A DNA stretch of 64,000 nucleotides from VXNF01 sp965116465 (GTDB lineage: Bacteria > Actinomycetota > Acidimicrobiia > Acidimicrobiales > CATQHL01), in NCBI GenBank assembly GCA_965116465.1, contig OZ220687.1, forward strand, positions 1,736,001 through 1,800,000, in the 5' to 3' direction. Under the pieces are notes generated by a model. The model did not search any database. It was given only the letters and a program-made list of their open reading frames with translations, and had not been told where the DNA came from. Below, in pieces: positions 37,497-46,603 of this stretch (the first letter of the stretch is position 1; every line of letters starts with the position of its first letter). The position numbers and the translations under genes were made by a program.

Positions 37497-38921
37497 CTAC
37501 TGGTCGCCCGCCTCGCCGGTCGGGATCTCGAAGCCGATCGCGGCTCCTCCCTCCGGGGACGCGCCGGCCCAGACTCGGCCGCCATGCCGCTCGACGATCT
37601 GCTTGACGATGGCTAGGCCGAGCCCCGATCCCGGCTCCGAGCGCGCTCCCGCCGAGCGGAAGAATCGCTCGAAGACCAGAGGCTGATCCTCGGGAGGAAT
37701 GCCCGGTCCGCAGTCGTGGACCTCGAGGCGCCCCTCACGCGCGACGATGCGGATCGGCGTGTCCTCGGCGCTGAACTTGAGGGCGTTGCCCACGAGATTG
37801 TCCACGGCTCGCTCCAGGGATCCCCGCTGCCCTTGGACGGTGCCCGCGGACTCGGCCACGGTGGTGATGTCACGGTTGGTGCGGCGGCGGGCGCGCGCCG
37901 CGGCGCCTTCGGCCAGGTCGGCCAGCTCGATTGTCGCCGGCGGTTCGTCCGCCGCCCCGGTTTCGCCGGCCAACTCCACCAACTCGGCCACCAGATCGCC
38001 GAGTTCCCGGAGTTCCGCGTCGACGTCGACGAGGATGCGGCGTCGCGCCTCCTCGTCCAGGGACTCGACGCGCTGCAGGTGCTCGATGTTGGTTCGCATG
38101 CTGGTCAGGGGAGTGCGCAGCTCGTGCCCGGCGTCCGCAACAAGTCGCTGCTGCTGGCGGCGCGACGTCTGCAGCGCTTCGAGCATGGAGTTGAAGCTGC
38201 GGGCGAGGCGTCCGACCTCGTCGTCCCTGGTGGCCTCGATCGTGCCGGCCAGTTCCTGGGTCTGCGCGACGCGCTCGGTGGCGTTCGTGAGTTGCTCGAT
38301 TGGCCGGAGTGCGCGGCGCGCCAGCAGCCACGCCATGGCGGCTGCCACGGTCGCCAGGATCACGCCCAGAGGGATTGTTCGCCGGAGCAGGTCGTTCAGT
38401 GCCCGGTCGGTCTCGCCCAGATCCCGTGCGACCTGCACCGCGCCGTTCCCGTCGAGCGCGCTGGTCAGCATCCGGTAGCGATGCCCGTCGAGGGTGACCG
38501 TGCGGCGCAGCGGTTCCCCACCCTCGGCGGCGAGCAGCCTGTCGTCGGCGCCGACCGGCAGTGGCACGTCGCTGACGGCGAAGACGGGCCGACCGGCGGC
38601 ATTGAGGATCTGCACTTGGGCGTCGAAGTCGGCGAGCGGAATCCTGCCAATGAACGGCCGGGCGCCGCGTTGGCGCTGCTGCGCGAGGCCGGACGGATTC
38701 TCCAACACCTCCGAGACCGCGTGAGCGCGACGCGCCAGGAACTGGTCAACCTCCTGGTGCAGCTCTCGTTGGGCGAAGTAATACCCGCCGCCAACGGCCA
38801 GCCCGACTCCCAGGATCACTCCGGCGAATGCCAGCAGCCCGACACGTGCCCGGAGACTCACCTGGGAGGCGGGCACCACGCGCCATCCGCGGATGAGGCC
38901 GTACCGGCCCCGCAGGCTCAC
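37497..38921 (-). CDS. Sensor histidine kinase, MprB-like
   Basis: The 474-residue membrane sensor has a helix at about 26-50, a periplasmic sensing domain (about 51-180) and a second helix (about 183-202). A HAMP domain (LRPIEQLTNATERVAQTQEL) follows. The kinase part has VADAGHELRTPLTSMRTN (phospho-acceptor His266), NLVGNALKFSAE, DCGPGIPPED and GSGLGLAIVKQIVERHGG. It overlaps the response regulator gene by four bases. The pair resembles mycobacterial MprAB, which controls envelope stress, but a direct orthologue is not proven. Confidence 0.9.
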   Translation of the reverse strand: MSLRGRYGLIRGWRVVPASQVSLRARVGLLAFAGVILGVGLAVGGGYYFAQRELHQEVDQFLARRAHAVSEVLENPSGLAQQRQRGARPFIGRIPLADFDAQVQILNAAGRPVFAVSDVPLPVGADDRLLAAEGGEPLRRTVTLDGHRYRMLTSALDGNGAVQVARDLGETDRALNDLLRRTIPLGVILATVAAAMAWLLARRALRPIEQLTNATERVAQTQELAGTIEATRDDEVGRLARSFNSMLEALQTSRRQQQRLVADAGHELRTPLTSMRTNIEHLQRVESLDEEARRRILVDVDAELRELGDLVAELVELAGETGAADEPPATIELADLAEGAAARARRRTNRDITTVAESAGTVQGQRGSLERAVDNLVGNALKFSAEDTPIRIVAREGRLEVHDCGPGIPPEDQPLVFERFFRSAGARSEPGSGLGLAIVKQIVERHGGRVWAGASPEGGAAIGFEIPTGEAGDQ

Positions 38922-39616
38922 GGCTCACGCACCACGTAGCCCACGCCGCGAACAGTGTGCAGGAGGCGGTCGCCTCCGTCGAGTTCCAGCTTGCGCCGCA
39001 GGTAGCCGACGTACACGTCCAGTGACTTGGATTCGGTCTCGAAGTCGTAGCCCCAGACGCGCTCGTAGATCAGGTCGCGACTGAGGACGATGCCGGCGTT
39101 GTGCACGAGCAGTTCCAGAAGGTCGAATTCCGTCTTCGTCAAGCTGATCTCCCGTCCGCCCCGGTTGACCGAACGCCCGGCTCGATCCAGTTCCAGATCA
39201 GCGACGCGCAAGATCGCCCGGCCGCCGGGGCGTTCCTCGCCGGTGACGCTGGTGCGACGGAGCAGTGCCCTGATCCGGGCGAACAGCTCGTTGAGCGAGA
39301 AGGGCTTGACGAGGTAGTCGTCGGCGCCGGCGTCGAGGCCCTCCACCCGGTCTCCGACGGTGTGGCGCGCCGTCAGCATCAGGATCGGTGTGCGGTTGCC
39401 GGCGCGCCGCAGGCGGCGGCACACCTCCAGGCCGTCCACGTACGGCATGGCCACGTCCAGGATCACGAGATCCGCCGCCTCAGCTGCGAGCGCCTCCAGT
39501 GCCTCGGCGCCGTCGGCGGCGCAGCGGACGGCGTAGCCCTCGTGAGTGAGCGCCCGCCGCAAGGCGTTGGTGATGGCGGGGTCGTCCTCGGCCACGAGGA
39601 TGGAGGAGCGTGTCAT
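38918..39616 (-). CDS. OmpR/PhoB-family response regulator, MprA-like
   Basis: The 232-residue regulator has a receiver domain with the acidic pocket (ED, DP), the phosphorylated Asp54 (VILDVAMP) and Lys104 (LVKPFS). A winged-helix DNA-binding domain follows (TKTEFDLLELLVHNAGIVLSRDLIYERVWGYDF, YVGYLRRKL). It is divergent from the YceI gene. A phased direct repeat 50 bases from its start, and repeated again before the exported-protein gene, is a strong candidate for its binding site. Confidence 0.93.
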   Translation of the reverse strand: MTRSSILVAEDDPAITNALRRALTHEGYAVRCAADGAEALEALAAEAADLVILDVAMPYVDGLEVCRRLRRAGNRTPILMLTARHTVGDRVEGLDAGADDYLVKPFSLNELFARIRALLRRTSVTGEERPGGRAILRVADLELDRAGRSVNRGGREISLTKTEFDLLELLVHNAGIVLSRDLIYERVWGYDFETESKSLDVYVGYLRRKLELDGGDRLLHTVRGVGYVVREP

Positions 39617-39666
39617 GGCTGCTGCGACGGTAGTGCCGCACCTCCGGCGAGGCCGAGCCGAGCAGT

Positions 39667-39689
39667 GGATTCTTAGGCGCTTCTTGCCT
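39667..39689. promoter_or_regulatory. Candidate response-regulator operator, copy 1
   Basis: Two TTCTTR words, TTCTTAG at 39670 and TTCTTG at 39681, stand in direct repeat 11 bases apart inside GGATTCTTAGGCGCTTCTTG. This is the spacing used by OmpR-family regulators bound as tandem dimers. It lies between the divergent regulator and YceI genes, so it can control both. The same element recurs at 40738. Confidence 0.7.
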
Positions 39690-39754
39690 CCGCGCCCGCT
39701 GAAGGGGCCCGAAGCGCAGCCCGTGCCGCCTACCCTTGCGGCGGGAGTGCCTTC

Positions 39755-40723
39755 ATGATCCTCGAACGTCTCAGCGGTTGGTCACGGCGCCGCAAGATCC
39801 TGACCCTTCTGGCGGCCGGTGTCGTGGCCGTGGTCGTGGCGATCGTGCTGGTGTGGCTGCTGGTGTGGCGCGGCGACGCCCCGCCGCCACCGTCGGTGCT
39901 CGAACGCAGCGAGGCACTGACGGCAACGACAGAGGCGCCCGCGCCGGCTCCCGCGGCCGACGATCAGGCCGCGTCCACTCCTCCACCGGCCCCCGTCGAG
40001 CCGGCACCGCCTGCCGAACCGTCGGCGCCCGAGGCAACCGACTCGCCGCCGACGCCGCCTGCTGCACCGGCTCCGCCGGCGGAGCCCGAGCCCCCGCCGC
40101 CACCGCCTGAACCCGAACCGCCACCCCCCGCTGAGCCGGCGCCGCCCGCCGAACCCGACGAACCCGCCGCGGCCAACCTCGACGGCGTTTGGTCGGTGAA
40201 CACGACGCTCGGCAGCTTCGAGGACTACACGAGTTCCTGGGCCGGCTACCGGGTGGGCGAGGAACTCTCGGGAATCGGGGCCACCGACGCCGTCGGGCGG
40301 ACTCCGGCTGTGTCCGGAACACTGGAGATCGCCGGGACGACTGTCGCGGCGGCCGTCGTGGAAGTCGACCTCACCACGGTGGTCAGCGACCGGCCCCAGC
40401 GTGACGGTCTCGTGCGGCGCTCCTTGGACACCCAGCAGTTCCCGTCCGCCCGCTTCGAGTTGACCGAGCCGGTCGCCTTCGAGAGCCTGCCCGCCGCGGG
40501 CGAGTCGGTGACGGCGACCGTCGTCGGAGCCTTCGAGATCCACGGCGCCAGCCGCCCGGTGGAGATCTCCCTCGAGGCCACCTGGATCGAGGGAGTCGTG
40601 ATCGTGGGCGGAACGTTCGAGATCCGCTTCGAGGACTACGGGATCGTTCCTCCCCGGGCTCCCGTGGTGCTGTCGGTGGAGGACATCGGGACCATCGAAC
40701 TGCTGCTGAACTTCACGCGCTGA
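39755..40723 (+). CDS. Membrane-anchored YceI-family protein
   Basis: The 322-residue protein has a basic start, one membrane helix (about 14-38, LTLLAAGVVAVVVAIVLVWLLVW) and a Pro/Ala/Glu-rich stalk of about 100 residues. The stalk precedes a YceI lipocalin-like beta-barrel domain (from ANLDGVWSVNTTLGSF to VEDIGTIELLLNFTR). YceI domains bind isoprenoid or other amphipathic lipids. The upstream gap carries the phased repeat also found before the next gene, which suggests joint regulation. Confidence 0.85.
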   Translation: MILERLSGWSRRRKILTLLAAGVVAVVVAIVLVWLLVWRGDAPPPPSVLERSEALTATTEAPAPAPAADDQAASTPPPAPVEPAPPAEPSAPEATDSPPTPPAAPAPPAEPEPPPPPPEPEPPPPAEPAPPAEPDEPAAANLDGVWSVNTTLGSFEDYTSSWAGYRVGEELSGIGATDAVGRTPAVSGTLEIAGTTVAAAVVEVDLTTVVSDRPQRDGLVRRSLDTQQFPSARFELTEPVAFESLPAAGESVTATVVGAFEIHGASRPVEISLEATWIEGVVIVGGTFEIRFEDYGIVPPRAPVVLSVEDIGTIELLLNFTR

Positions 40724-40737
40724 GCCGGCCCGGCGCC

Positions 40738-40760
40738 GGATTCTTAGTCGATTCTTGTCC
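40738..40760. promoter_or_regulatory. Candidate response-regulator operator, copy 2
   Basis: GGATTCTTAGTCGATTCTTG repeats the element at 39667. It has TTCTTAG at 40741 and TTCTTG at 40752, again 11 bases apart and starting with the same GGA. A TTGTCC word at 40755-40760 and a TACCCG word 17 bases later could be the -35 and -10 of the exported-protein promoter, with the repeat overlapping the -35. Confidence 0.7.
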
Positions 40761-40833
40761 GGGCCTCGGGCTCCGCTTACCCGCACCTCCCATGCTCTCC
40801 TCGTAGCCGACCGGCGAGCTAGGAGGAGCAGCC

Positions 40834-41640
40834 TTGGACACACAGCAACGACAGACGTCACATGATGCCCGGAACAGACGATTCACGATCGTGGCGGCGG
40901 TCTCGCTGGTCTGCGCCCTGATCGCGGGGGTTCTGGCACTCACGCTTCCGGCCGTCGCACAGACCGACGACGACGCCGCCGACGACGAGAGCGACCAGGA
41001 TCAGCCCGCCGCGGAGATGGGCACCCTCGAGGAGGCAGTGACGGAGCGGTTGAACGCGGCGCTGGAGCCACTGGTGGCCGCGGGCACCATCACCGCCGAG
41101 CAGCGTGACGCCATCGTGGAGGCTCTGCTGTCGGCCCGACGGTCGGCGCCCTCCGAGGGGTTCAAGTGGCAACACGGTCGGCGCTGGGGCGGTCCCGGTG
41201 CCGGCGGGTTCGCCGGCGGCGATCTGGCCGAGCTGCTGGGCTTGAGCTCGTCCGATCTCCGAGCGAGGCTACGGGCCGGCGAGACCCTCGCCGAGCTGGC
41301 CCAGGCCGGCGGCGTGGAGGCCGGCGCGGTCGTGGACCTGCTCGTCGACCAGGCAGTTGCCCGGATCGAAACAGCGATTGAGGACGGCCGGCTCGACGCC
41401 GAAGTCCGGCCGGCCTGTGTCGCCGCCCTGGAGGCGCACATCACGGCCCGGGTCAATGGCGACCAACCGGGTGACGACGCCAACTTGAGCGCCTGCCGCA
41501 GCGATGAGTCGGACTCGACGCACCACCGCGGCCACCGCTGGTCAGCCGGCGGCGACCGGGCGAGCCATCGGGGTCACGTCGACTGGGGCGTGTCGCGCTC
41601 CAGGACGGGTTCGTGGTCTCCGCCGACGGCGGCCGCTTAA
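40834..41640 (+). CDS. Exported helical protein of unknown function
   Basis: The 268-residue protein starts at TTG 40834, supported by an AGGAGGAG five bases upstream. A signal peptide with helix (IVAAVSLVCALIAGVLALTLPAVAQ) comes first and an acidic stretch follows. A helical domain with LLGLSSSDLRARLRAGETLAELAQAGGVEAGAVVDLLVDQA resembles repeats seen in exported actinobacterial proteins. The C-terminal part is His/Arg/Ser-rich. It ends before a strong terminator. It is probably part of the regulon of the two-component system next door. No function is recognised. Confidence 0.75.
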   Translation: MDTQQRQTSHDARNRRFTIVAAVSLVCALIAGVLALTLPAVAQTDDDAADDESDQDQPAAEMGTLEEAVTERLNAALEPLVAAGTITAEQRDAIVEALLSARRSAPSEGFKWQHGRRWGGPGAGGFAGGDLAELLGLSSSDLRARLRAGETLAELAQAGGVEAGAVVDLLVDQAVARIETAIEDGRLDAEVRPACVAALEAHITARVNGDQPGDDANLSACRSDESDSTHHRGHRWSAGGDRASHRGHVDWGVSRSRTGSWSPPTAAA

Positions 41641-41671
41641 ATCGCAGCTTCGCCCCACCGCCCCCTAACGG

Positions 41672-41704
41672 AGAGCGGCCACCGTCGCCGACGGTGGCCG
41701 CTCT
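41672..41704. terminator. Strong bidirectional terminator hairpin
   Basis: A perfect 15-base stem (AGAGCGGCCACCGTC against GACGGTGGCCGCTCT) with a three-base loop starts 32 bases after the exported-protein stop. It is followed by TTC. It lies 12 bases from the end of the minus-strand tRNA-Gly, so it can end both transcripts. Confidence 0.8.
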
Positions 41705-41715
41705 TCACGTGTGCG

Positions 41716-41786
41716 AGCGGGTGAGGGGAATCGAACCCCCGTATTCAGCTTGGGAAGCTGATGTTCTGCCATTGAACTACACCCGC
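41716..41786 (-). tRNA. tRNA-Gly (anticodon TCC)
   Basis: On the minus strand the acceptor GCGGGTG (41786-41780) pairs with CACCCGC. The anticodon loop TTCCCAA gives TCC and the T arm has GGTTCGATTCC. The length of 71 bases is normal. It reads GGA and GGG. Confidence 0.95.
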
Positions 41787-41850
41787 AGGGGCGTCCCGAC
41801 GCTACCCGCTCGGTCGCCTGTTCGCGGCTGCGGCGACCGGGAGGTGCGGG

Positions 41851-42810
41851 ATGTCTCAGCGTGTCGGTTTCATCGGGTTGGGCAACGTCGGCGGCAAGCT
41901 GGCCGGGTCGCTGCTGCGCAACGGCTTCGACCTGACCGTGCGCGATCTGGATCGGGCCGTGGCCCAGCCGCTCGTCGATGCAGGTGCGGCATGGGGGGAC
42001 GGCCCACGGGCGATGGCGGAGGCGTGTGACGTCGTGATCACGTGCCTGCCGAACCCGGTGGCCAGTGCCGCCGTGCTGGAGGCCGATGATGGCCTGCTCG
42101 CGGGGTTCGGCGCCGGCAAGGTGTGGGCGGAGATGAGCACCACCGACGTGGGCGAGGTGCGCCGCCTCGGCGACCTGGTCGCCGCCACCGGTGCGACGGC
42201 GGTGGACTGCCCGGTGTCGGGAGGCTGCCACCGGGCCGCCACGGGCAACATCGCCGTCTTCGCCGGCTGCGATCGGGCGACCTTCGAACGCATCCTGCCG
42301 CTGCTGACCGCGATGGGTCGCCGCATCCTGCACACCGGCCCGCTCGGGAGCGCCACCGTCCTGAAAGTCGTCACCAACTACCTCGCAAGCGCCAACCTGG
42401 TTTCCCTGTGCGAGGCACTCGTGACCGCCAAGGCGGCGGGAATGGACCTCAACACCACCTACGAGGCGATCCGCATCTCCTCGGGCAACTCCTTCGTCCA
42501 CGAGACCGAGGGCCAGGTCATCCTGAACGGCAGCCGCAACATCAACTTCACCATGGACCTCGTCACCAAGGACATGGGCCTGTTCCAGTCCGTCGCCGAC
42601 CGCTCCGGCGCGCCGGTGGAGCTCTCGCCGCTGATCCTGGACATCTTCGGCGAGGCGCAGGAACGGTACGGACCCCGCGAGTGGTCCCCGAACGTGATCC
42701 GGCGGCTCGAGGAGCGGACGGGCCTGGAGATCCGCGCCCCCGGCTTTCCGGCCGAACTGGTCGACGACGAGCCCGAAGAACCCGGCTGCGAGGTCCGCCC
42801 TAGGCGATAG
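41851..42810 (+). CDS. 3-hydroxyisobutyrate-dehydrogenase-family oxidoreductase
   Basis: The 319-residue protein has a Rossmann start GFIGLGNVGGKLAGSLLRNGF, the DCPVSGG stretch and the catalytic lysine in SATVLKVVTNYL, all as in beta-hydroxyacid dehydrogenases. These oxidise substrates such as 3-hydroxyisobutyrate or tartronate semialdehyde. The substrate is unknown here. The end overlaps the convergent MMPL gene by 11 bases. Confidence 0.88.
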   Translation: MSQRVGFIGLGNVGGKLAGSLLRNGFDLTVRDLDRAVAQPLVDAGAAWGDGPRAMAEACDVVITCLPNPVASAAVLEADDGLLAGFGAGKVWAEMSTTDVGEVRRLGDLVAATGATAVDCPVSGGCHRAATGNIAVFAGCDRATFERILPLLTAMGRRILHTGPLGSATVLKVVTNYLASANLVSLCEALVTAKAAGMDLNTTYEAIRISSGNSFVHETEGQVILNGSRNINFTMDLVTKDMGLFQSVADRSGAPVELSPLILDIFGEAQERYGPREWSPNVIRRLEERTGLEIRAPGFPAELVDDEPEEPGCEVRPRR

Positions 42811-45286
42811 TGCTCGCCACGCGCCCCGGCCGCCCGGTCTCGTGGCCCCGCCAGCGGTGGTAACGCGACCACAGCACCAGCAGCGGCGGCAGCACCGTGA
42901 AGGTGGCGATGAGGCCCAAGAGGATCGCCACGGCGGCCAGGACGCCCAACTCCTGCATCGGCCGCAGCGGCGAGAACAGCAGCATCAGCAGGCCCAGCGC
43001 CGTGGTGAGCGCGCTGCCCAGGAGCGCCCCGCCCGTGGTGATCATCGCCCGCCGCAACGCCTCGGGGACCTGCGGCGATTCTCGGTACTCCTCCAGGAAG
43101 CGGTGGGTCAGGTGGATGGTGTAGTCGACCCCGATCCCGATCGTGAGCACCACCATGAGAGCGGTGCTCATGTTGTAGGAGATGCCGAACAGCCACATGG
43201 CGCCCAGCAGCCAGGCCAGAGTCACGGTGATCGGCAGGATCGTGATCAGCCCGAGCAGCGGGCGGCGCTCGCTGAGACCGAAGTAGAGCACGAGGATCGC
43301 CAGCGCCGCGGCGACGACGAGGCTCACGCTCGAAACCTGGCTGGCCGCCAACTCGTCGGTGATCAGAGCGATGAGGGCGTCTCCTCCCGTGACGGTGATC
43401 TCCGAGGTGTCGCCGCCCCACAGCGCCTCGATCTCCTCGATCAATTCCTGCAGCGCCTCGTTGCTCTCCACTGCAACCGGTATCTGGATGATGGTGCGGT
43501 CGGGGCCGTCGGCTCGGAAGTCCAGGACCTCGGCGAAGCCGGCGGCGTCGACGCCTTCGAGCAGTGCCCACGCGCGCCGGGAGTCCTCCTCGGTCGCCGT
43601 CGCGTCGCTGCGCAGCTCGGCGAAGGCGTCGGCGACGGCAGCCTCGCCGTCGCCACCCGCTTGGCCGGCGCCGCGGGTCCGGTCGGCGAGCAGCGTCCCG
43701 GCCGAGGACAGGGGAGGTCCGATGATGCCGTCCGGGCGCCGGGCGGGGTCGACCAGGATCGTGTGGAGGTCGCTGAGCTCACGGACCGCCCGAGCACTGT
43801 CGAGGTCGGTCTCGATGAGCACGGTCATCAACGTGGCGCTCCCGTCGAAATTCTCGTCCAGGTAGTCGAAGTCCTCCGCCACCTGGGAGTCCCGCGGCAG
43901 GAAGTCCTTCACCGCGAACGTCGTGCTGAGGTTGGTGGCGGCCACGACGGCCAGGACCGTGACGGCGATGGCGGCGGCGAGGACCGGGAGCGGCCGGCGC
44001 ACCACGATCGCGGCGATGCGGGGAAGGGCTGCCGCGGCGCCGGGAATCGTGTCGGCAATGGGCTGGATCGCCGGTTCCCGTCCCTTGGTGGCGCGCCACC
44101 GGTCCAGCGCCAGGCGGGCGGCCGGGACGAAGCTGGTCATCACGATCCAGCCCGAGACGACCCCGATGCTGGCGATGATGCCGAACTCGGCAATGGGCTT
44201 GAACCGGCTGGTCAGGTTGGCGAGCAGGCTGATCGCGGTCGTGCCCGCCGCCAACAGCACCGGCACGCCGCAGAGCCGTACCGAGCGTGCGATGGCCCGG
44301 CCCGAGGCGTCGGGTGACCGCTCGGCGTCGTCGCGCAGCGCCTCGCGGTAGCGGCCGGTGATCTGCAGCGCGTAGTCCACCGCCAGGCTGATCAGCAGGA
44401 CGGGTACCAGCGTGAGCAGGATGTTGTCCGGGTCCACGATGCCCGCGCCGCCGGGTGACAGCCAGGCCTGCGCGCCGAGGGTCCACAGGATCGTCATGCC
44501 GAGTCCGGCCATGGTGATGTGGACGTCGGACTGGGTGCGGTAGAAGGCGGCCAGGAGCACCACGATCACGGCCAGGGCGATGAGTGTCACCACGATGAGG
44601 TTCCGGTCCCGCGCCTCTTTGGCCTCGGCGTCGCTCTTTGCGAGGGTGATGATGGAGGTGTCCAGGGTGCCCGTGTCGGTCGACTCGGCGATCTCGTGAG
44701 CGCGCAGTTGTGCCTGCTCCTGGCCGAGCGCGTCACCGGCGTCGTCCAGGATGATCAGGGAGAGCCCCGCCGTCGGCTCCCCGGTTGCGTCCCGCGCGAT
44801 GAATCGCTGCAGCAAGTCGTACAGCTCTGCCCGTTGCGGATCGCTCGCCAGCTGAGCCAGACCCAGGGACACCTGGGTGTCGGTGATGGTCGCCAGGGAC
44901 AGGCCCGCCTCGGCGGCCGCCAGTTCGATGAGCTGGACGTAGCCGTAGAGCGGTTCGGCGACCAGGAACGGCTGCACGGCGGGATCGCTGCTGATGGTGG
45001 TCTGCAGGTCGTTGATCGCACGTAGCGATTCCGCCGCCAGGACGTCGCCCTTGGCGAGGATCTGGACCACCCGCAGGTCGGCAGCCGCGGGAAAGCTCTC
45101 CCTGATGACGTCGGTCGCCGCGGCGAGGTCACTGCCGGCGGGAAGGAAGATGCTGGTGGAGTCGATGGGACCCTCGGGCTCGTCCTGCACGAGGACGCCT
45201 GCGAGAAGGGCGAGCGTCACTGCTCCCAGCACTGCCAGCACCCGTTTCGGTGATCTCCGGATGATCCGGGACTGCCAACTAAACAT
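42800..45286 (-). CDS. RND/MMPL-family lipid transporter (first copy)
   Basis: The 828-residue protein has a helix at the very start, then a large outer domain. A first membrane block follows (VTLIALAVIVVLLAAFYRT and so on to IVMTSFVPAARLALDRW), then a second outer domain and a second membrane block with IGIGVDYTIHLTHRFLEEY. Transporters of this family carry hopanoids, sterols or other polycyclic and complex lipids in other bacteria. It is a paralogue of the transporter at 52269. It lies upstream of lipid-breakdown genes on the same strand, which may help, but its substrate is not known. Confidence 0.88.
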   Translation of the reverse strand: MFSWQSRIIRRSPKRVLAVLGAVTLALLAGVLVQDEPEGPIDSTSIFLPAGSDLAAATDVIRESFPAAADLRVVQILAKGDVLAAESLRAINDLQTTISSDPAVQPFLVAEPLYGYVQLIELAAAEAGLSLATITDTQVSLGLAQLASDPQRAELYDLLQRFIARDATGEPTAGLSLIILDDAGDALGQEQAQLRAHEIAESTDTGTLDTSIITLAKSDAEAKEARDRNLIVVTLIALAVIVVLLAAFYRTQSDVHITMAGLGMTILWTLGAQAWLSPGGAGIVDPDNILLTLVPVLLISLAVDYALQITGRYREALRDDAERSPDASGRAIARSVRLCGVPVLLAAGTTAISLLANLTSRFKPIAEFGIIASIGVVSGWIVMTSFVPAARLALDRWRATKGREPAIQPIADTIPGAAAALPRIAAIVVRRPLPVLAAAIAVTVLAVVAATNLSTTFAVKDFLPRDSQVAEDFDYLDENFDGSATLMTVLIETDLDSARAVRELSDLHTILVDPARRPDGIIGPPLSSAGTLLADRTRGAGQAGGDGEAAVADAFAELRSDATATEEDSRRAWALLEGVDAAGFAEVLDFRADGPDRTIIQIPVAVESNEALQELIEEIEALWGGDTSEITVTGGDALIALITDELAASQVSSVSLVVAAALAILVLYFGLSERRPLLGLITILPITVTLAWLLGAMWLFGISYNMSTALMVVLTIGIGVDYTIHLTHRFLEEYRESPQVPEALRRAMITTGGALLGSALTTALGLLMLLFSPLRPMQELGVLAAVAILLGLIATFTVLPPLLVLWSRYHRWRGHETGRPGRVASTIA

Positions 45287-45324
45287 GCTGTGACGCTAGT
45301 TCCGGCTCCCGCCGGGTGTTGCGA

Positions 45325-46545
45325 TCAGGCGAAGGCGGACTGCCCGGTGATCGCCTGACCGAGGATGAGGGTATGGATCTCGTGGGTGCCCTCGTAGGTG
45401 TAGACCGATTCGAGGTTGTTCATATGTCTGATGACCGGGTACTCGAGCGTGATGCCGTTGGCGCCGAGCACGCCGCGGGCGGTCCGGGCCACTTCCAGGG
45501 CCATGCGCACGTTGTCGAGCTTGCCGACGCTGATCTGCGTGGCGCTGAGCAGCCCGGCGTCGCGCAGGCGCCCGAGGTGCAGTGCCAGCAGCGTGCCGCG
45601 CTGGATGGCGATCATCATCTCGACGAACTTCTGCTGGGTGAGTTGGAATCGGCTGATGGGCCCGCCGAAGGCATTGCGGTCCCCGGCGTAGGACAGAGCC
45701 GCCTCGTAGCAGGCCCGGGCGGCTCCCACGGCACCGAAGAGGATGCCGAAGCGTGCCTCGTTGAGACAGGACAGCGGTCCCCGCATGCCGACCACCCCGG
45801 GCAACGCGGCGTTCGCCGGCAGGCGCACGTCCTCCAGGACCAACTCCGAGGTGACCGAGGCCCGCAGTGAGAGCTTGCGGGGAATGTCCCGGGCGGTGAA
45901 CCCCGGCGTGCCTGCGGGCACCACGAAGCCGCGCACGCCGTCATCGGTCTGGGCCCAGACGACCGCCACATCGGCGATCGACCCGTTGGTGATCCACATC
46001 TTGGTGCCGCTGAGAATCCAGTCCGAGCCGTCGCGGCGGCCCCTGGTCTTCATGCTGGCCGGGTCGCTGCCGGCATCGGGCTCGGTCAGGCCGAAGCAGC
46101 CGATCGCCTCGCCGGCGGCCATGGCGGGCAGCCACTGCCGCCGCTGCTCCTCGCTTCCATAGGCGCGGATGGGGAACATCGCCAGCGAGCCCTGCACGCT
46201 CATGAAACTCCGCACTCCGGAGTCGCCGGCCTCCAACTCCATGCACGCCAGGCCGTAGTCGGTGGCGCCGGCGCCGGCGCAGCCGTAGCCGTCGAGGTGC
46301 ATACCCAGCAGGCCCAGGGCGCCCAGCTCCGGCCCGAGCGTCTCGGCGGGGAAGACCCCGCGCTCGAACCAGTCGCCCACGTGCGGCAGGATCCGCTCGC
46401 CGACCCAGCGCCGCACGGTGTCCCGCAGCAGCAGTTGCTCGTCGCTGAGCAACGAGTCGATCGCCAGGAAGTCGGTCGGTGACGTGGTGCCGGGCCTGAT
46501 GCCGTGCCCCTCGCTGGATGCGTCGCTGGATGCGTCGCTGGCCAT
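45325..46545 (-). CDS. Acyl-CoA dehydrogenase, glutaryl-CoA dehydrogenase-like
   Basis: The 406-residue flavoprotein has the FAD-binding CFGLTEPDAGSDP stretch and ISGTKMWIT-like strand (ILSGTKMWITNGS). The C-terminal YEGTHEIHTLILGQAITGQSAF closely follows the glutaryl-CoA dehydrogenase end with the active glutamate. It may oxidise glutaryl-CoA from lysine or tryptophan breakdown, or another short acyl-CoA. ATG 46545 has GAGGAGAGG upstream. The N-terminus contains a short DASSDASSEG repeat, encoded by a 12-base tandem repeat. Confidence 0.85.
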   Translation of the reverse strand: MASDASSDASSEGHGIRPGTTSPTDFLAIDSLLSDEQLLLRDTVRRWVGERILPHVGDWFERGVFPAETLGPELGALGLLGMHLDGYGCAGAGATDYGLACMELEAGDSGVRSFMSVQGSLAMFPIRAYGSEEQRRQWLPAMAAGEAIGCFGLTEPDAGSDPASMKTRGRRDGSDWILSGTKMWITNGSIADVAVVWAQTDDGVRGFVVPAGTPGFTARDIPRKLSLRASVTSELVLEDVRLPANAALPGVVGMRGPLSCLNEARFGILFGAVGAARACYEAALSYAGDRNAFGGPISRFQLTQQKFVEMMIAIQRGTLLALHLGRLRDAGLLSATQISVGKLDNVRMALEVARTARGVLGANGITLEYPVIRHMNNLESVYTYEGTHEIHTLILGQAITGQSAFA

Positions 46546-46603
46546 CGTCCTCTCCTCGGCACGGCCTCGTCCCGTGCCGTCCTGCACGCGCGGTCCCCCG
46601 CGG

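Noticed and set aside
42842..44317. Plus-strand open frame of 491 codons opposite the MMPL transporter
   Set aside because: Composition is of an antisense frame (Arg/Gln/Gly/His rich) with no domain.
46511..46541. 12-base tandem repeat in the acyl-CoA dehydrogenase N-terminus as a phase-variation switch
   Set aside because: The unit is a multiple of three and cannot shift the frame; it only repeats Asp-Ala-Ser-Ser.
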